This document shows, piece after piece, positions 52,883 to 61,455 of a DNA stretch of 64,000 nt. This stretch comes from Dyadobacter sp. CY261 (lineage in GTDB: Bacteria > Bacteroidota > Bacteroidia > Cytophagales > Spirosomataceae), in assembly GCF_021440085.1 (NCBI RefSeq), contig NZ_JAKCPW010000002.1:1-64000 (forward strand), given 5' to 3'. A model generated the notes under the pieces. That model had not been told where the DNA came from and ran no database searches. It saw only the letters and a program-made list of their open reading frames with translations. The position numbers were made by a program, and so were the translations under genes. Each line of letters starts with the position of its first letter. Within the stretch, counting starts at the first letter, position 1.

Positions 52883-53178
52883 ATCTTCTGGTAATCTTTA
52901 AACTCTTAATTTTCTTTTTGAGAACAAAGAAATCAGTCCATTTATTCACAATGTCCTGCGCATAATGTTCGACCACTTTTTGTGCTTCTTTAAGCTTAGG
53001 AGCCGGAAGAGGTTTTGCCCGCATGGTTTTCGCAACCGCACTTACTTTAGAGTACCATTTTCAAAGAATATTTCGAAAACACTTTCATACGCATTGTAAG
53101 AAACGTGAATGTAATTAGGGAGGTGTTCATTGGAATAAAAATAAAACATCATTCCGAAATATTCGAGAACTTTGGCAT
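52879..53178 (-). pseudogene. Frameshifted DUF4160 gene
   Basis: On the minus strand a DUF4160-like protein can be assembled from three frames: MP, then KVLEYFGMMFYFYSNEHLP and YIHVSYNAYESVFEIFFENG, then SAVAKTMRAKPLPAP and EAQKVVEHYAQDIVNKWTDF. Single-base losses near 53173-53178 and 53043-53051 break it. DUF4160 usually pairs with DUF2442 in a small toxin-antitoxin-like module, and both genes are dead here. Its stop (52879-52881) overlaps the DUF2442 start. Confidence 0.72.
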
Positions 53179-53223
53179 AGTCTGTGTGATAAGTACAGCC
53201 AAAACTATCGAAAAGACTCACAC

Positions 53224-53269
53224 AAAAAGACGGGCGTTACCGGCTGCTCATTGCCGGCAACGCCCGTCT
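53224..53269 (-). terminator. Strong terminator of the galM-galK operon
   Basis: AGACGGGCGTT (53228-53238) pairs perfectly with AACGCCCGTCT (53259-53269), extended inward by a CCGGC/GCCGG pair; on the minus strand it is followed by TTTTTG. It lies just after the galM stop. Confidence 0.85.
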
Positions 53270-53288
53270 AATCAAACGGATAATTTAC

Positions 53289-54431
53289 TTACTTCGCCGA
53301 AAACTTATACTTCGTAGTCGTATGATAGGTTTCGCCAGGGTTCAATGTGGTCGTCGGGAACTGCGGCTGGTTTGGTGAATCGGGGTAATGCTCGGTTTCG
53401 AGGCATAGGCCGAAACGTTTTGTGTAGGTGGCGCCTTTTCCGGTCAGTTTGCCGTCGAGGAAGTTGCCAGTGTAGAACTGTACAGCTGGCTCGGTGGTGA
53501 AAACTTCCATCACACGGCCGCTTTCAGGTTCGTGCACGGTAGCGAATTGGACCAGGCCGTCGCCGCTGCGTTTGATCACCCAGCAATGGTCGTAGCCTCC
53601 GCCTGCTTTAATCTGCTCATCTTCGGTTTTATTGATACCAGCACTTATTTTGGTTGCATTGCGGAAATCAAATGGGGTTCCTTCCACAGCGCGCAATTTT
53701 CCGGTCGGGATCAATGTGGTGTCTACGGGTACAATGCTATCCGATAGAATAGTCACCTCGTGGTCGAGAATGTCGCGTTTCAGGCCGGTGAGGTTGAAGT
53801 ACGAGTGGTTCGTCAGGTTCACAACGGTCTGTTTGTCGGTCGTTGCGGTATAGTCGATCGTCAAACTATTTTCGTTATCCAGCGTATAAACCACTTTCAC
53901 GGTCAGGTTACCTGGGTAGCCTTCTTCCATATCCTTGCTGGTGTATTCGAGTTGCAACCCAACGGTGGAATCTTGTTTGATCTCCGTCGCCTTCCAAAGC
54001 ACTTTGTCGAAGCCCTTGGTGCCGCCGTGCAATGCATTCGGGCCATTGTTGATCGCCAGTGAGTATTCCTGACCATTCAGTTTGAATTTCCCTTTGGCAA
54101 TACGGTTACCATAACGACCCACCAGCGCGCCGAAGAAAGGATGACCGCTCAAATAAGATGGCAATGAGTCAAAACCCAACACAACATCCGCCCATTCGCC
54201 TTTTTTATCAGGGGCAGTCAGCTTCGTGATGATCCCACCGTAGTTGGTAATGTTGACGGTCATACCGTTGGCATTTGTCAGCGTGTAAAGGTCAGCCTGC
54301 TGGCCGTCGGGAAGCTGGCCGAAAGCCTCTTTGGAAATAGTACTGATCATTTTTTCTTCGTTCTTGGTTTTTGAGCAGCTGAAAATGGCCAAGCCAACCA
54401 GCGCGGTGAGTAAAAAAGGGATTCTTCTCAT
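53289..54431 (-). CDS. galM: Aldose 1-epimerase (galactose mutarotase), lipoprotein
   Basis: The 380-residue protein interconverts alpha and beta anomers of galactose. It has a lipoprotein signal (LTALVGLAIFSC), so the enzyme is outside the cytoplasm. Signature segments: NYGGIITKLTAPDKKGEWADVVLGF, GRYGNRIAKGKFKLNGQEYSL, the catalytic His in LHGGTKGFDK and NLTNHSYFNL, GGGYDHCWVI, and the catalytic Glu in CLETEHYPDSPN. The start at 54431 gives the signal; the ATG at 54479 is in an unlikely position. It follows galK by 34 nt. Confidence 0.93.
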   Translation of the reverse strand: MRRIPFLLTALVGLAIFSCSKTKNEEKMISTISKEAFGQLPDGQQADLYTLTNANGMTVNITNYGGIITKLTAPDKKGEWADVVLGFDSLPSYLSGHPFFGALVGRYGNRIAKGKFKLNGQEYSLAINNGPNALHGGTKGFDKVLWKATEIKQDSTVGLQLEYTSKDMEEGYPGNLTVKVVYTLDNENSLTIDYTATTDKQTVVNLTNHSYFNLTGLKRDILDHEVTILSDSIVPVDTTLIPTGKLRAVEGTPFDFRNATKISAGINKTEDEQIKAGGGYDHCWVIKRSGDGLVQFATVHEPESGRVMEVFTTEPAVQFYTGNFLDGKLTGKGATYTKRFGLCLETEHYPDSPNQPQFPTTTLNPGETYHTTTKYKFSAK

Positions 54432-54465
54432 GGTCAAAGGTTCAGAGTTTGTGTAAATGGTCAGA

Positions 54466-55653
54466 TTATGCCAGCGCAACCTCCTCGGTACCGTCCGTGA
54501 TTTTCACTCGGTAGCAAGGCAGGTCAATTTTGTATTTTTCAAGATAAGCTTGCTTCATTTTGGTTTCAAACGTATCCACAGCATCTTTTTTTACCAAATT
54601 GATTGTACAACCTCCGAAACCACCTCCCATCATCCGCGCGCCGAGCACCGAATCGTCGTCCAGGGTTTGTTCAACCAGAAAGTCGAGTTCCGGGCAGCTT
54701 ACCTCGTACTCATTTTGGAGCCCGAAATGGGTTTCATACATTTTCTTGCCAAAATCCGGGAGGTTACCTTGCACGAGCAGGTCACAGGCGTCCTGCACGC
54801 GCTGGATTTCCTCGGTCATGAACTTGCAGCGTCGGTAAACAACGTCGCCCATTTCCGCTTTATGCGCTTCCACTAATGCAGGAGTTGCGTCGCGCAGGCT
54901 CAACACTTTGGGGTCATATTGTTGCATAATAGCCGTTCCTTTCTCGCATTCCTGTCGGCGGGTATTGTATTCGGAGCTTGCCAGTGAATGTTTTACCAAT
55001 GTGTCGCAAAGCACGATGAGGTAATCGTTCATCGGGAAAGGGAAGTATTCGTATTCCAGCGAGCGGCAATCGAGGCGGATTACCGACTCTTCTTTGCCGA
55101 ATGCGGAAGCAAACTGATCCATGATGCCGCATTGTACGCCTACATATTCATTTTCAGCCTTTTGAGACATTTTGACGATGCTGAAACGATCGAGGTTCAG
55201 TCCATACATTTCATTTAAGGCAAACAACAGGCAGCATTCCAGCGCCGCTGAGGACGATAGTCCTGCACCAACCGGCACATTACCGCCAAATGCAGCCTGA
55301 AATCCACCGATTTTTAAACCCTTTTTATAAATCTGCTCGATAATGCCCAACTGATAATGTGGCCATGATTTTTCAGGTTTGGAAAGATCATCCAGTGCAA
55401 AGGAATAAGTCTGGTCGAGGTCGGCGGCATAGAGGATCACCTGGTCGTCTTCCCGTGGAGCGATCACGAAATACACAGCTTTGTCCACACTTGCGGGTAA
55501 TACAAAGCCATTATTATAGTCGGTATGCTCGCCGATGAGGTTAATGCGGCCTGGTGAGCGGAAAACACGCACCTCTTCACGCGTAGCGGTGCCGAATTTT
55601 AAAAAATATTTGTCCTGGATACCTTCTGCGATATCGGTTTCTGTTAGTAGCAT
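54466..55653 (-). CDS. galK: Galactokinase
   Basis: The 395-residue cytoplasmic GHMP kinase phosphorylates galactose at C1. Motifs: GRINLIGEHTDYNNGFVLP for galactose binding, PVGAGLSSSAALE as the ATP loop, the catalytic Asp in GVQCGIMDQFASAFG, and the third motif GARMMGGGFGGC. It is the first gene of the pair with galM; galT and galE are not in the window. It begins 16 nt after the hydroxyacid dehydrogenase stop and may share its transcript. Confidence 0.95.
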   Translation of the reverse strand: MLLTETDIAEGIQDKYFLKFGTATREEVRVFRSPGRINLIGEHTDYNNGFVLPASVDKAVYFVIAPREDDQVILYAADLDQTYSFALDDLSKPEKSWPHYQLGIIEQIYKKGLKIGGFQAAFGGNVPVGAGLSSSAALECCLLFALNEMYGLNLDRFSIVKMSQKAENEYVGVQCGIMDQFASAFGKEESVIRLDCRSLEYEYFPFPMNDYLIVLCDTLVKHSLASSEYNTRRQECEKGTAIMQQYDPKVLSLRDATPALVEAHKAEMGDVVYRRCKFMTEEIQRVQDACDLLVQGNLPDFGKKMYETHFGLQNEYEVSCPELDFLVEQTLDDDSVLGARMMGGGFGGCTINLVKKDAVDTFETKMKQAYLEKYKIDLPCYRVKITDGTEEVALA

Positions 55654-55669
55654 TTCAGTTTCGGTCGAT

Positions 55670-56611
55670 TTAATATCCTTTTACAAGGTTCACTTCATTA
55701 GCGATGGCGACGCCGTTTTGTATTGCCAAAATATTGTTCAGAAATAAATCTACTTTACCCATATGTTCATTTTTGTGCCCGCCGCCGGTATGCTGGGTCA
55801 AAATAACATTGTCCATTTGCCAAAGCGGGCTTTCGGCCGGGAGCGGCTCGATCTCCGTTACATCGAGTACAGCACCATCCAGTTTATTTGACTTCAAAGC
55901 GTCTATTAATGCATTTTCATCGGTAGTACTGCCCCGTCCCACACTCGCGTAAACACTCTTTTCTTTCATTTTAGAAATGAACTCAGCGTTCACAAAACAT
56001 TGTGCCGTGCCTGGTAAAGTGTTTATAACCAGATCGGCATTTGGAAGCTCGTTGAAAAGGTCCTCTTTGCTGCGAAGATCGGCCTCGGGAGATGTGCGTG
56101 CCATTAAATGCGTCGTACAGCCCAGCCCCTTCAAGATCGCATTAACCGATTGGCCAATCGTCCCGGCGCCAAGTATGATCACATTCTGTTTATACAAGAG
56201 CTTTAATTCAGCCCGAAGCGGCGTGCCGATCCATTCTGTTTTCTGTTTCAAAAGTGTCAGCCGGTCGATGCCCCGGTACAATGCCAGCACGCCACCTACG
56301 ATCGACTCCGCGCACGGACGTGCAAACCAGTCGCCCATATTGGCGGTTTTGATTTGATCGGGAATGGTGATGGAAGCGTATTGATCAAATCCCGCCGAAT
56401 CGAGTTGCCAAAATTTCAGGTTGGCAGGGACTGATTCGAACCAGGCAACCGGTGGGTTACCGAGGATATAATCGGCGCTCGCAAACCAGGATTTCAGTTC
56501 TTCATTACTGGTGGTTTCTGTGCGGAAGTGGATCTGATGCTGCGTTGTAAGCGCTTCGCTGAGCTTGGTATTGAGCGAGTCGTCGAGTAAGGAATGGCAG
56601 TATATGATCAT
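55670..56611 (-). CDS. D-2-hydroxyacid dehydrogenase family protein
   Basis: The 313-residue NAD-dependent enzyme has GAGTIGQSVNAILKGLGC as nucleotide-binding loop, YASVGRGSTTDENALIDALKSNKLDGAVLDVTEIEPLP with the usual catalytic Arg/Glu region, and TQHTGGGHKNEHM with the catalytic His. Substrate specificity cannot be told. It is close to galK (16 nt) and probably co-transcribed with it, which hints at a sugar-acid role. Confidence 0.9.
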   Translation of the reverse strand: MIIYCHSLLDDSLNTKLSEALTTQHQIHFRTETTSNEELKSWFASADYILGNPPVAWFESVPANLKFWQLDSAGFDQYASITIPDQIKTANMGDWFARPCAESIVGGVLALYRGIDRLTLLKQKTEWIGTPLRAELKLLYKQNVIILGAGTIGQSVNAILKGLGCTTHLMARTSPEADLRSKEDLFNELPNADLVINTLPGTAQCFVNAEFISKMKEKSVYASVGRGSTTDENALIDALKSNKLDGAVLDVTEIEPLPAESPLWQMDNVILTQHTGGGHKNEHMGKVDLFLNNILAIQNGVAIANEVNLVKGY

Positions 56612-56712
56612 TGATTGTTTTTGTTTTAAAGAAGCAAGGTAAAATGATTTACCTGTAATACCCGCTAGTCACAGGCGGGAAACGGGCTTTTATTCTACAC
56701 AATTCTGCCATT

Positions 56713-57228
56713 TTAAATCTTTTTCAAAATTTTCTTAGCCCTCGACACAAATGCGGGCTGCTCGAACTCAATCGATTCCTCAATGAATACGCGCAATTCC
56801 TTTTTAATCTCGGGGTAAATCTCGGAAAGATTGAACAGAATGGTCAGGCAAAAAGCGCGTATCGCGATCGCAAGCTGTCGGTTGCCAACCAGCACAAATG
56901 CCGCGTCCATCAATTCGCCATGGAATTCGGCCGGGATGGAAATATCCTGCAAAATCCGCGCACTATTTCGGACAACAGCGTCATGGACATCGGTGCGTTT
57001 CAACTGGCTGATCAGCACGCCGATATACGGCTTGATGAGCTCAGGCCGCTCGCGTGTCGCAATGCTTGCGCTATATGCCGCGCGTTGTGCGAGCCGGTAT
57101 TCATCGGATTCGAAGCAATGCATCAGTCCCTTAAATGCCTCCGGAGAGGTGCAGGCGTATTCGGCTACCTTCGTCGCCTTCCATTTGGATTGATACGGAT
57201 CTGCCAGCAGTTCGTGTCGGATATCCAT
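56713..57228 (-). CDS. HEAT-repeat-like hypothetical protein
   Basis: The 171-residue protein is all-helical, with repeats of about 36-40 residues in the style of HEAT/ARM (YRLAQRAAYSASIATRERPELIKPYIGVLISQL, VRNSARILQDISIPAEFHGELMDAAFVLV, IRAFCLTILFNLSEIYPEIKKELRVFIEE). It has no signal peptide and no catalytic motif. Such proteins are often scaffolds; the function is unknown. The start at 57228 (MDIRHELLA) is preferred over 57279, which overlaps the hairpin at 57245-57280. Confidence 0.72.
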   Translation of the reverse strand: MDIRHELLADPYQSKWKATKVAEYACTSPEAFKGLMHCFESDEYRLAQRAAYSASIATRERPELIKPYIGVLISQLKRTDVHDAVVRNSARILQDISIPAEFHGELMDAAFVLVGNRQLAIAIRAFCLTILFNLSEIYPEIKKELRVFIEESIEFEQPAFVSRAKKILKKI

Positions 57229-57244
57229 AGAGCAAATGTTAAAT

Positions 57245-57280
57245 GCAAATGCCCCACATTTTCCGCAGGGCATTCGCAAT
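57245..57280 (-). terminator. Possible terminator of fumC
   Basis: On the minus strand GCGAATGCCC pairs with GGGCATTTGC (one G-T pair) around a 15-16-base loop, directly after the fumC stop codon. Confidence 0.45.
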
Positions 57281-57296
57281 TTGTCGAACCGATCAA

Positions 57297-58697
57297 TTAC
57301 TTGATCTCACCGACCATATCTTCTGGTTTCACCCACGCGTCGAACTCTTCCGGTGTGAGGTAACCCAATGCAACAGCCGTTTCCTTCAATGTAGAGCCAT
57401 TCTTGTGGGCAGTCTGTGCGATTTCAGCAGCTTTGTAATAACCGATTTTGGTATTTAATGCGGTAACCAACATTAGCGAGTTGTTCACGTGCTTTTTGAT
57501 ATTCTCATGCAATGGCTCGATACCTACAGCGCAATTGTCGTTGAAAGAGACGCACACATCGCCGATCAAACGCGCCGAATGCAGGAAATTATAAGCCATT
57601 AAAGGTTTAAACACATTCAATTCGAAATGACCATTCGATCCGCCAATGCTGATTGCCACGTCGTTACCCATTACTTGCGCGGCCACCATGGTCATCGCTT
57701 CGCATTGGGTTGGGTTCACCTTACCTGGCATGATAGAGCTACCTGGCTCATTATCAGGAATATGTATCTCGCCGATACCCGAGCGTGGGCCCGACGAAAG
57801 CATGCGGATGTCATTACCGATTTTCATCAAACTCACAGCAACGGTTTTCAATGCACCGTGCGCTTCCACGATCGCGTCGTGCGCTGCGAGCGCTTCAAAT
57901 TTGTTTTCAGCGGTAATAAATGGTAATCCGGTCAATGCGGCAATGTGGCGCGCTACATTTTCAGAATAGCCAGGAGGTGTATTAATGCCAGTTCCAACTG
58001 CAGTACCGCCTAATGCGAGCTCAGAAAGGTGCGACAATGTGTTGTGAATGGCTTTCAAACCATGATCCAGTTGCGAGGCGTAGCCCGAAAATTCCTGGCC
58101 AAGCGTCAATGGCGTCGCGTCCATAAAATGGGTACGACCGATTTTGACTACGTTTTTAAATGCTTCCGCTTTTGCCTTCAATGTGTCGCGCAGCTTCACA
58201 ATGCCCGGGATCGTCACGTCTACCAGAATTTTGTAAGCCGCAATGTGCATCGCAGTAGGGTAGGTGTCGTTCGATGACTGCGATTTGTTCACGTCATCAT
58301 TCGGGTGCAAAAACTTGGTTTTATCAGCCAGATCTCCTCCCTGCACTACGTGGCCGCGATAGGCGATCACCTCGTTACAGTTCATATTCGACTGTGTTCC
58401 CGATCCGGTTTGCCATACTACCAATGGGAATTGGTCGTCGAGCTGGTCAGTAAGGATTTCATCGCAGACTTTGCCAATAAGGTCGCTTTTTTCTTGTGGG
58501 AGAATGCCCGCCTCGAAATTGGTGATAGCGGCGGCTTTTTTCAGGTATGCGAAGGCTTTGATGATCTCCCTCGGCATTTTATTGATATCCTGTGCGATAG
58601 GAAAGTTCTGGATCGAGCGTTGCGTCTGGGCGCCCCAGTATACATGGGCAGGCACCTGCACTTCGCCCATCGTGTCTTTTTCTATACGGTATTCCAT
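57297..58697 (-). CDS. fumC: Fumarate hydratase, class II
   Basis: The 466-residue cytoplasmic TCA-cycle enzyme interconverts fumarate and malate. Features: [27 protein letters not shown] at the N-terminus, [40 protein letters not shown], the catalytic His in [17 protein letters not shown], and the superfamily signature [15 protein letters not shown]. Expected length. The start at 58697 (MEYRIEKD) is better than 58727, which adds a hydrophobic stretch. Confidence 0.96.
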   Translation of the reverse strand: MEYRIEKDTMGEVQVPAHVYWGAQTQRSIQNFPIAQDINKMPREIIKAFAYLKKAAAITNFEAGILPQEKSDLIGKVCDEILTDQLDDQFPLVVWQTGSGTQSNMNCNEVIAYRGHVVQGGDLADKTKFLHPNDDVNKSQSSNDTYPTAMHIAAYKILVDVTIPGIVKLRDTLKAKAEAFKNVVKIGRTHFMDATPLTLGQEFSGYASQLDHGLKAIHNTLSHLSELALGGTAVGTGINTPPGYSENVARHIAALTGLPFITAENKFEALAAHDAIVEAHGALKTVAVSLMKIGNDIRMLSSGPRSGIGEIHIPDNEPGSSIMPGKVNPTQCEAMTMVAAQVMGNDVAISIGGSNGHFELNVFKPLMAYNFLHSARLIGDVCVSFNDNCAVGIEPLHENIKKHVNNSLMLVTALNTKIGYYKAAEIAQTAHKNGSTLKETAVALGYLTPEEFDAWVKPEDMVGEIK

Positions 58698-58841
58698 TTG
58701 AAGTAGAATGATAATGTAAATGAACAATGTGCGGTAAAGTTAGGATCGGGCTTGCAGTTTTTGGTGTTTTTTGTGGATAAATGTTCAGGTCTGAAAAAAG
58801 AATGTTTAGATTGGCGCGCCGACATCCTGAACACCACTTTT

Positions 58842-59573
58842 ATGATTCCCAAAATCGATATCTATCCGAATTACGCCATGATGAGCTATGCTGCCGCGGA
58901 GCGCGTCATCGACCTGATGAACCACAAACCCGAAGCGGTCATTTGCTTTCCGTCGGGGAGCACACCAAAAGGAATGTTTGATGCATTGGTGGCAGCCAGC
59001 CAGAAAGGCCGGGTCGATTTCGGCCGATGCGTATTCATTGGTCTCGATGAGTGGATAGGCCTTGGTGCCGGCGACGATGGCAGTTGCCGCGACCTTCTTG
59101 ACCGCGATTTCTTGAAACCTATCGGCCTTCGGGATGCTCAGATCGTCTTTTTCGACGGCAAGGCGCTCGATCCGCAAGCTGAATGCAATCGCGTCAACAA
59201 AATTGTGGAAAGCCTCGGCGGTCTCGACCTGATCGTACTAGGCGTGGGTATGAACGGCCACCTTGCGCTCAATGAGCCGGGCACTTCCTGGGATACCTAT
59301 GCGCATATTTCCGAGCTTGATACCATCACAAAGGAAGTAGGGCAAAAATATTTCAACCAACCGACCGTACTTACTCGCGGCATCACCGTCGGTATCCGGC
59401 ACATTCTGGAAGCACGCTCGGCCATTTTACTGGCTTCGGGTAGTGCAAAAGCCCCGGTTATCGAGCGAGCGCTTGCGTTTCCGGTTTCAAAAGACTTCCC
59501 GGCAACGGTATTGCAGAATCATTTGAGCGCGGACTTTATCCTCGATGCCGATGCCGCGGAGTTGATCTCGTAA
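58842..59573 (+). CDS. NagB-like sugar-phosphate isomerase/deaminase
   Basis: The 243-residue protein belongs to the glucosamine-6-phosphate deaminase/6-phosphogluconolactonase family: CFPSGSTPKGMFDALV, FIGLDEWIGLGAGDDGSC, GVGMNGHLALNEPGT. In E. coli NagB the last motif reads D-G-H with catalytic Asp141; here the Asp is Asn (NGH), while His and the later Glu remain. Asn at that place is seen in galactosamine-6-phosphate isomerase relatives, so AgaI-type activity is an alternative. The start at 58842 (MIPKIDIYP) is better than 58752. It is divergent from fumC. Confidence 0.82.
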   Translation: MIPKIDIYPNYAMMSYAAAERVIDLMNHKPEAVICFPSGSTPKGMFDALVAASQKGRVDFGRCVFIGLDEWIGLGAGDDGSCRDLLDRDFLKPIGLRDAQIVFFDGKALDPQAECNRVNKIVESLGGLDLIVLGVGMNGHLALNEPGTSWDTYAHISELDTITKEVGQKYFNQPTVLTRGITVGIRHILEARSAILLASGSAKAPVIERALAFPVSKDFPATVLQNHLSADFILDADAAELIS

Positions 59574-59698
59574 TGGTTTAGATGTTCTAAACTTACTGGC
59601 GAGAATGCTTCATAGGCGAGAAGTTTACCGGCATTTCCCGTGAAATATTGATCAATGAAGTAATTTTGCGGGCACCAAATCAATCGCAAGAACTCATT

Positions 59699-60085
59699 TT
59701 GACACTCGAAGAAAAAATAACCCTATCGGAAACCCGGGTTTTCAAAACTGTCTTTCCTAACAACACCAATCACTACGACACGCTTTTCGGAGGGACGGCG
59801 CTATCGATGATGGATGAAGTCGCATTTATCGCCGCAACGCGTTTCTCGAGATTGCGCTGCGTGACCGTTTCATCCGACCGCATTGATTTTACACATCCGA
59901 TCCCGGCCGGTACTATTATCGAGCTGGTGGGACGGGTTGAAACTGTTGGCAATACCAGTATGAAGGTACGGGTGGACATTTTTGTCGAGAAAATGTATGA
60001 GGAGAGCCGGGAGAAGGCGGTGACGGGTATTTTTACCTTCGTTGCATTGGATGAAAATCAAAAGCCAACCCGAATTTTACCGTAA
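59699..60085 (+). CDS. Acyl-CoA thioesterase, hotdog fold
   Basis: The ~128-residue protein matches the YciA/ACOT family: SETRVFKTVFPNNTNHYDTLFGGTALSMMDEVAFIAATRFS with the active-site Asn/His/Asp region, VTVSSDRIDFTHPIPAGTIIELVGRVETVGNTSMKVRVDIF and VTGIFTFVALDENQKP. It hydrolyses acyl-CoA in the cytoplasm. There is no ATG in frame: TTG at 59699 gives MTLEEKITLSETRVF as in relatives, and TTG at 59648 is an alternative. The 3' end of this gene is part of the tandem duplication with the SGNH gene. Confidence 0.87.
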   Translation: MTLEEKITLSETRVFKTVFPNNTNHYDTLFGGTALSMMDEVAFIAATRFSRLRCVTVSSDRIDFTHPIPAGTIIELVGRVETVGNTSMKVRVDIFVEKMYEESREKAVTGIFTFVALDENQKPTRILP

Positions 60086-61224
60086 TAATACCGTTAGAAA
60101 AGTTTTTTCAACCGAAAGATAAAAAGATTTTTTTGGACAGTTATATTTAGCGTTTCCCGGCACTACGCGTATCCTGTACAATGAACTCACGTTACTTTCT
60201 CTTTTCGGGCATTTTTGCCGTGTTTTTGTTATTGTTAACCGAAATCCTGCTTCGTATCGGTCTTTTGTTTTTCGGCTATTCTTTCCTCCGGCCCTCCGAT
60301 CACCTTTATTCGGGATTTTATCATAATATGCAAGATGTCCGTAAAAAAGAAATCCGGCGAGGGGGCGACGTGAAAAATGTGTTGATCCTGGGCGGTTCGG
60401 TGGTAAGTTCAGCTTGGACGCATATGGAAAGCAGGCTGGACACGATCCTGCAAAAGCATTATGGAAAAAGGGCACGATTTGCTTTTTATAACGTAGCAGA
60501 TGCCGGCCATACTTCCAGGGACAATGCTGTGAAATACAGTTTATTAGAAGACAAACGCTTTGACCTCGTACTATACTATGAGGCGATTAACGAAAACAGG
60601 GCTAACAATGTTCCGGCAAAAGACTTTCGCCAGGACTACTCGCACATGCGCTGGTATCGCGATATCTACCTTCTGCAAGCTCATCCGGAGATCAATATTA
60701 CCGTAATACCGTATTTGCTCGATAAGGTGATAGGCAATGTTAAAGACCGCCTGGAACATCGCGTATACATTAGCCATGGGGAGGTCGACCCACAGTTCGC
60801 GCAATATGGTTCGGATATCAAGACGAAAGAAACCTATCGGCGAAATTTAGAGGAGATTATAGCCACTGCCAAAAAGCGGGGTGACAAACTTTTGCTAATG
60901 AGCTATGCATCTTTTTTTCCCGAAAACGTCGTGCTGACCGGTGAAGAAAAGGATATGGAACATTTTGCAGGATGCAACAGATTTGTCGCTACGCCGGTCG
61001 TGATGTGGGGCAGGCCGGAGAACGTCAAAAAAGGTGTAGACGTACATAACCGGGTTTTAAGAGAGCTGGTTAGCAAGTACAACACGTTATTTCTTGACCT
61101 GGAGCATCTAATGCCGAAAGACCAAAAACTGTTTTGCGATGTTTGTCATTTGAGCGGACCTGGGGCAAAACGTTTGGCACATGAGATTTCGGGATTTATC
61201 ATACAACAGAAATTGCTGGAATAG
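60006..61224 (+). repeat. Tandem duplication unit A (thioesterase 3' end + SGNH-like gene)
   Basis: Similarity to 61239-62476 begins inside the thioesterase gene (GGGAGAAGGCGGTGACGGG against GGGAAGAGGCAGTGACAGG), includes the intergenic stretch with AGTTTTTTCA.CCGAAAGAT and GATTTTTTTGGACAGTTATAT, and runs through the SGNH gene. Confidence 0.85.
60181..61224 (+). CDS. Membrane-anchored SGNH/GDSL-like protein, copy 1
   Basis: The 347-residue protein has one N-terminal membrane helix (residues ~6-28, LFSGIFAVFLLLLTEILLRIGLLFF) and an extracytoplasmic domain with an SGNH layout. Block I reads VLILGGSVVSSAW (Ser as nucleophile), block II NVADAGHTS, block III YYEAINENRAN in place of GxND, and block V DVCHLSGPGAKRLA with the D..H pair. 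Such proteins act as esterases or O-acetyl transferases on surface glycans. The carbamoyltransferase downstream supports a glycan role. The second copy follows at 61439. Confidence 0.75.
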   Translation: MNSRYFLFSGIFAVFLLLLTEILLRIGLLFFGYSFLRPSDHLYSGFYHNMQDVRKKEIRRGGDVKNVLILGGSVVSSAWTHMESRLDTILQKHYGKRARFAFYNVADAGHTSRDNAVKYSLLEDKRFDLVLYYEAINENRANNVPAKDFRQDYSHMRWYRDIYLLQAHPEINITVIPYLLDKVIGNVKDRLEHRVYISHGEVDPQFAQYGSDIKTKETYRRNLEEIIATAKKRGDKLLLMSYASFFPENVVLTGEEKDMEHFAGCNRFVATPVVMWGRPENVKKGVDVHNRVLRELVSKYNTLFLDLEHLMPKDQKLFCDVCHLSGPGAKRLAHEISGFIIQQKLLE

Positions 61225-61238
61225 CGCGTGTTGAAAAT

Positions 61239-61310
61239 CGACGGGAAGAGGCAGTGACAGGTATTTTTACCTTCGTTGCATTGGATAAGAATCTTAAGCG
61301 AAGCCAGGCT
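61239..61310 (+). pseudogene. Remnant of a thioesterase 3' end
   Basis: The stretch encodes REEAVTGIFTFVALDKN, matching residues near the C-terminus of the thioesterase at 59699-60085 (REKAVTGIFTFVALDEN). It has no start and no other thioesterase part, and it marks the left end of duplication unit B. Confidence 0.8.
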
Positions 61311-61423
61311 TCTGTAACAATACCTTTGGAAAGTTTTTTCAGCCGAAAGATAATTTAATAATATAAAGATTTTTTTGGACAGTTATATTAGTATTTCCGG
61401 GCGCTATGCGTATCGATGTACAA

Positions 61424-61455
61424 TGAAATCACGTCACTTTGAAATCACGTTACTT
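61424..61455 (+). repeat. 16-bp tandem repeat displacing the start codon
   Basis: TGAAATCACGTCACTT (61424-61439) is followed directly by TGAAATCACGTTACTT (61440-61455), with one mismatch. The ATG at 61423 lies before the first unit and is 16 nt, not a multiple of three, from the equivalent position in the second, so it is out of frame with the SGNH gene. Confidence 0.9.

Noticed and set aside
52655..52894. 79-residue plus-strand frame with a hydrophobic middle
   Set aside because: The minus strand carries recognisable DUF2442 sequence in shifted frames, which explains this frame as antisense.
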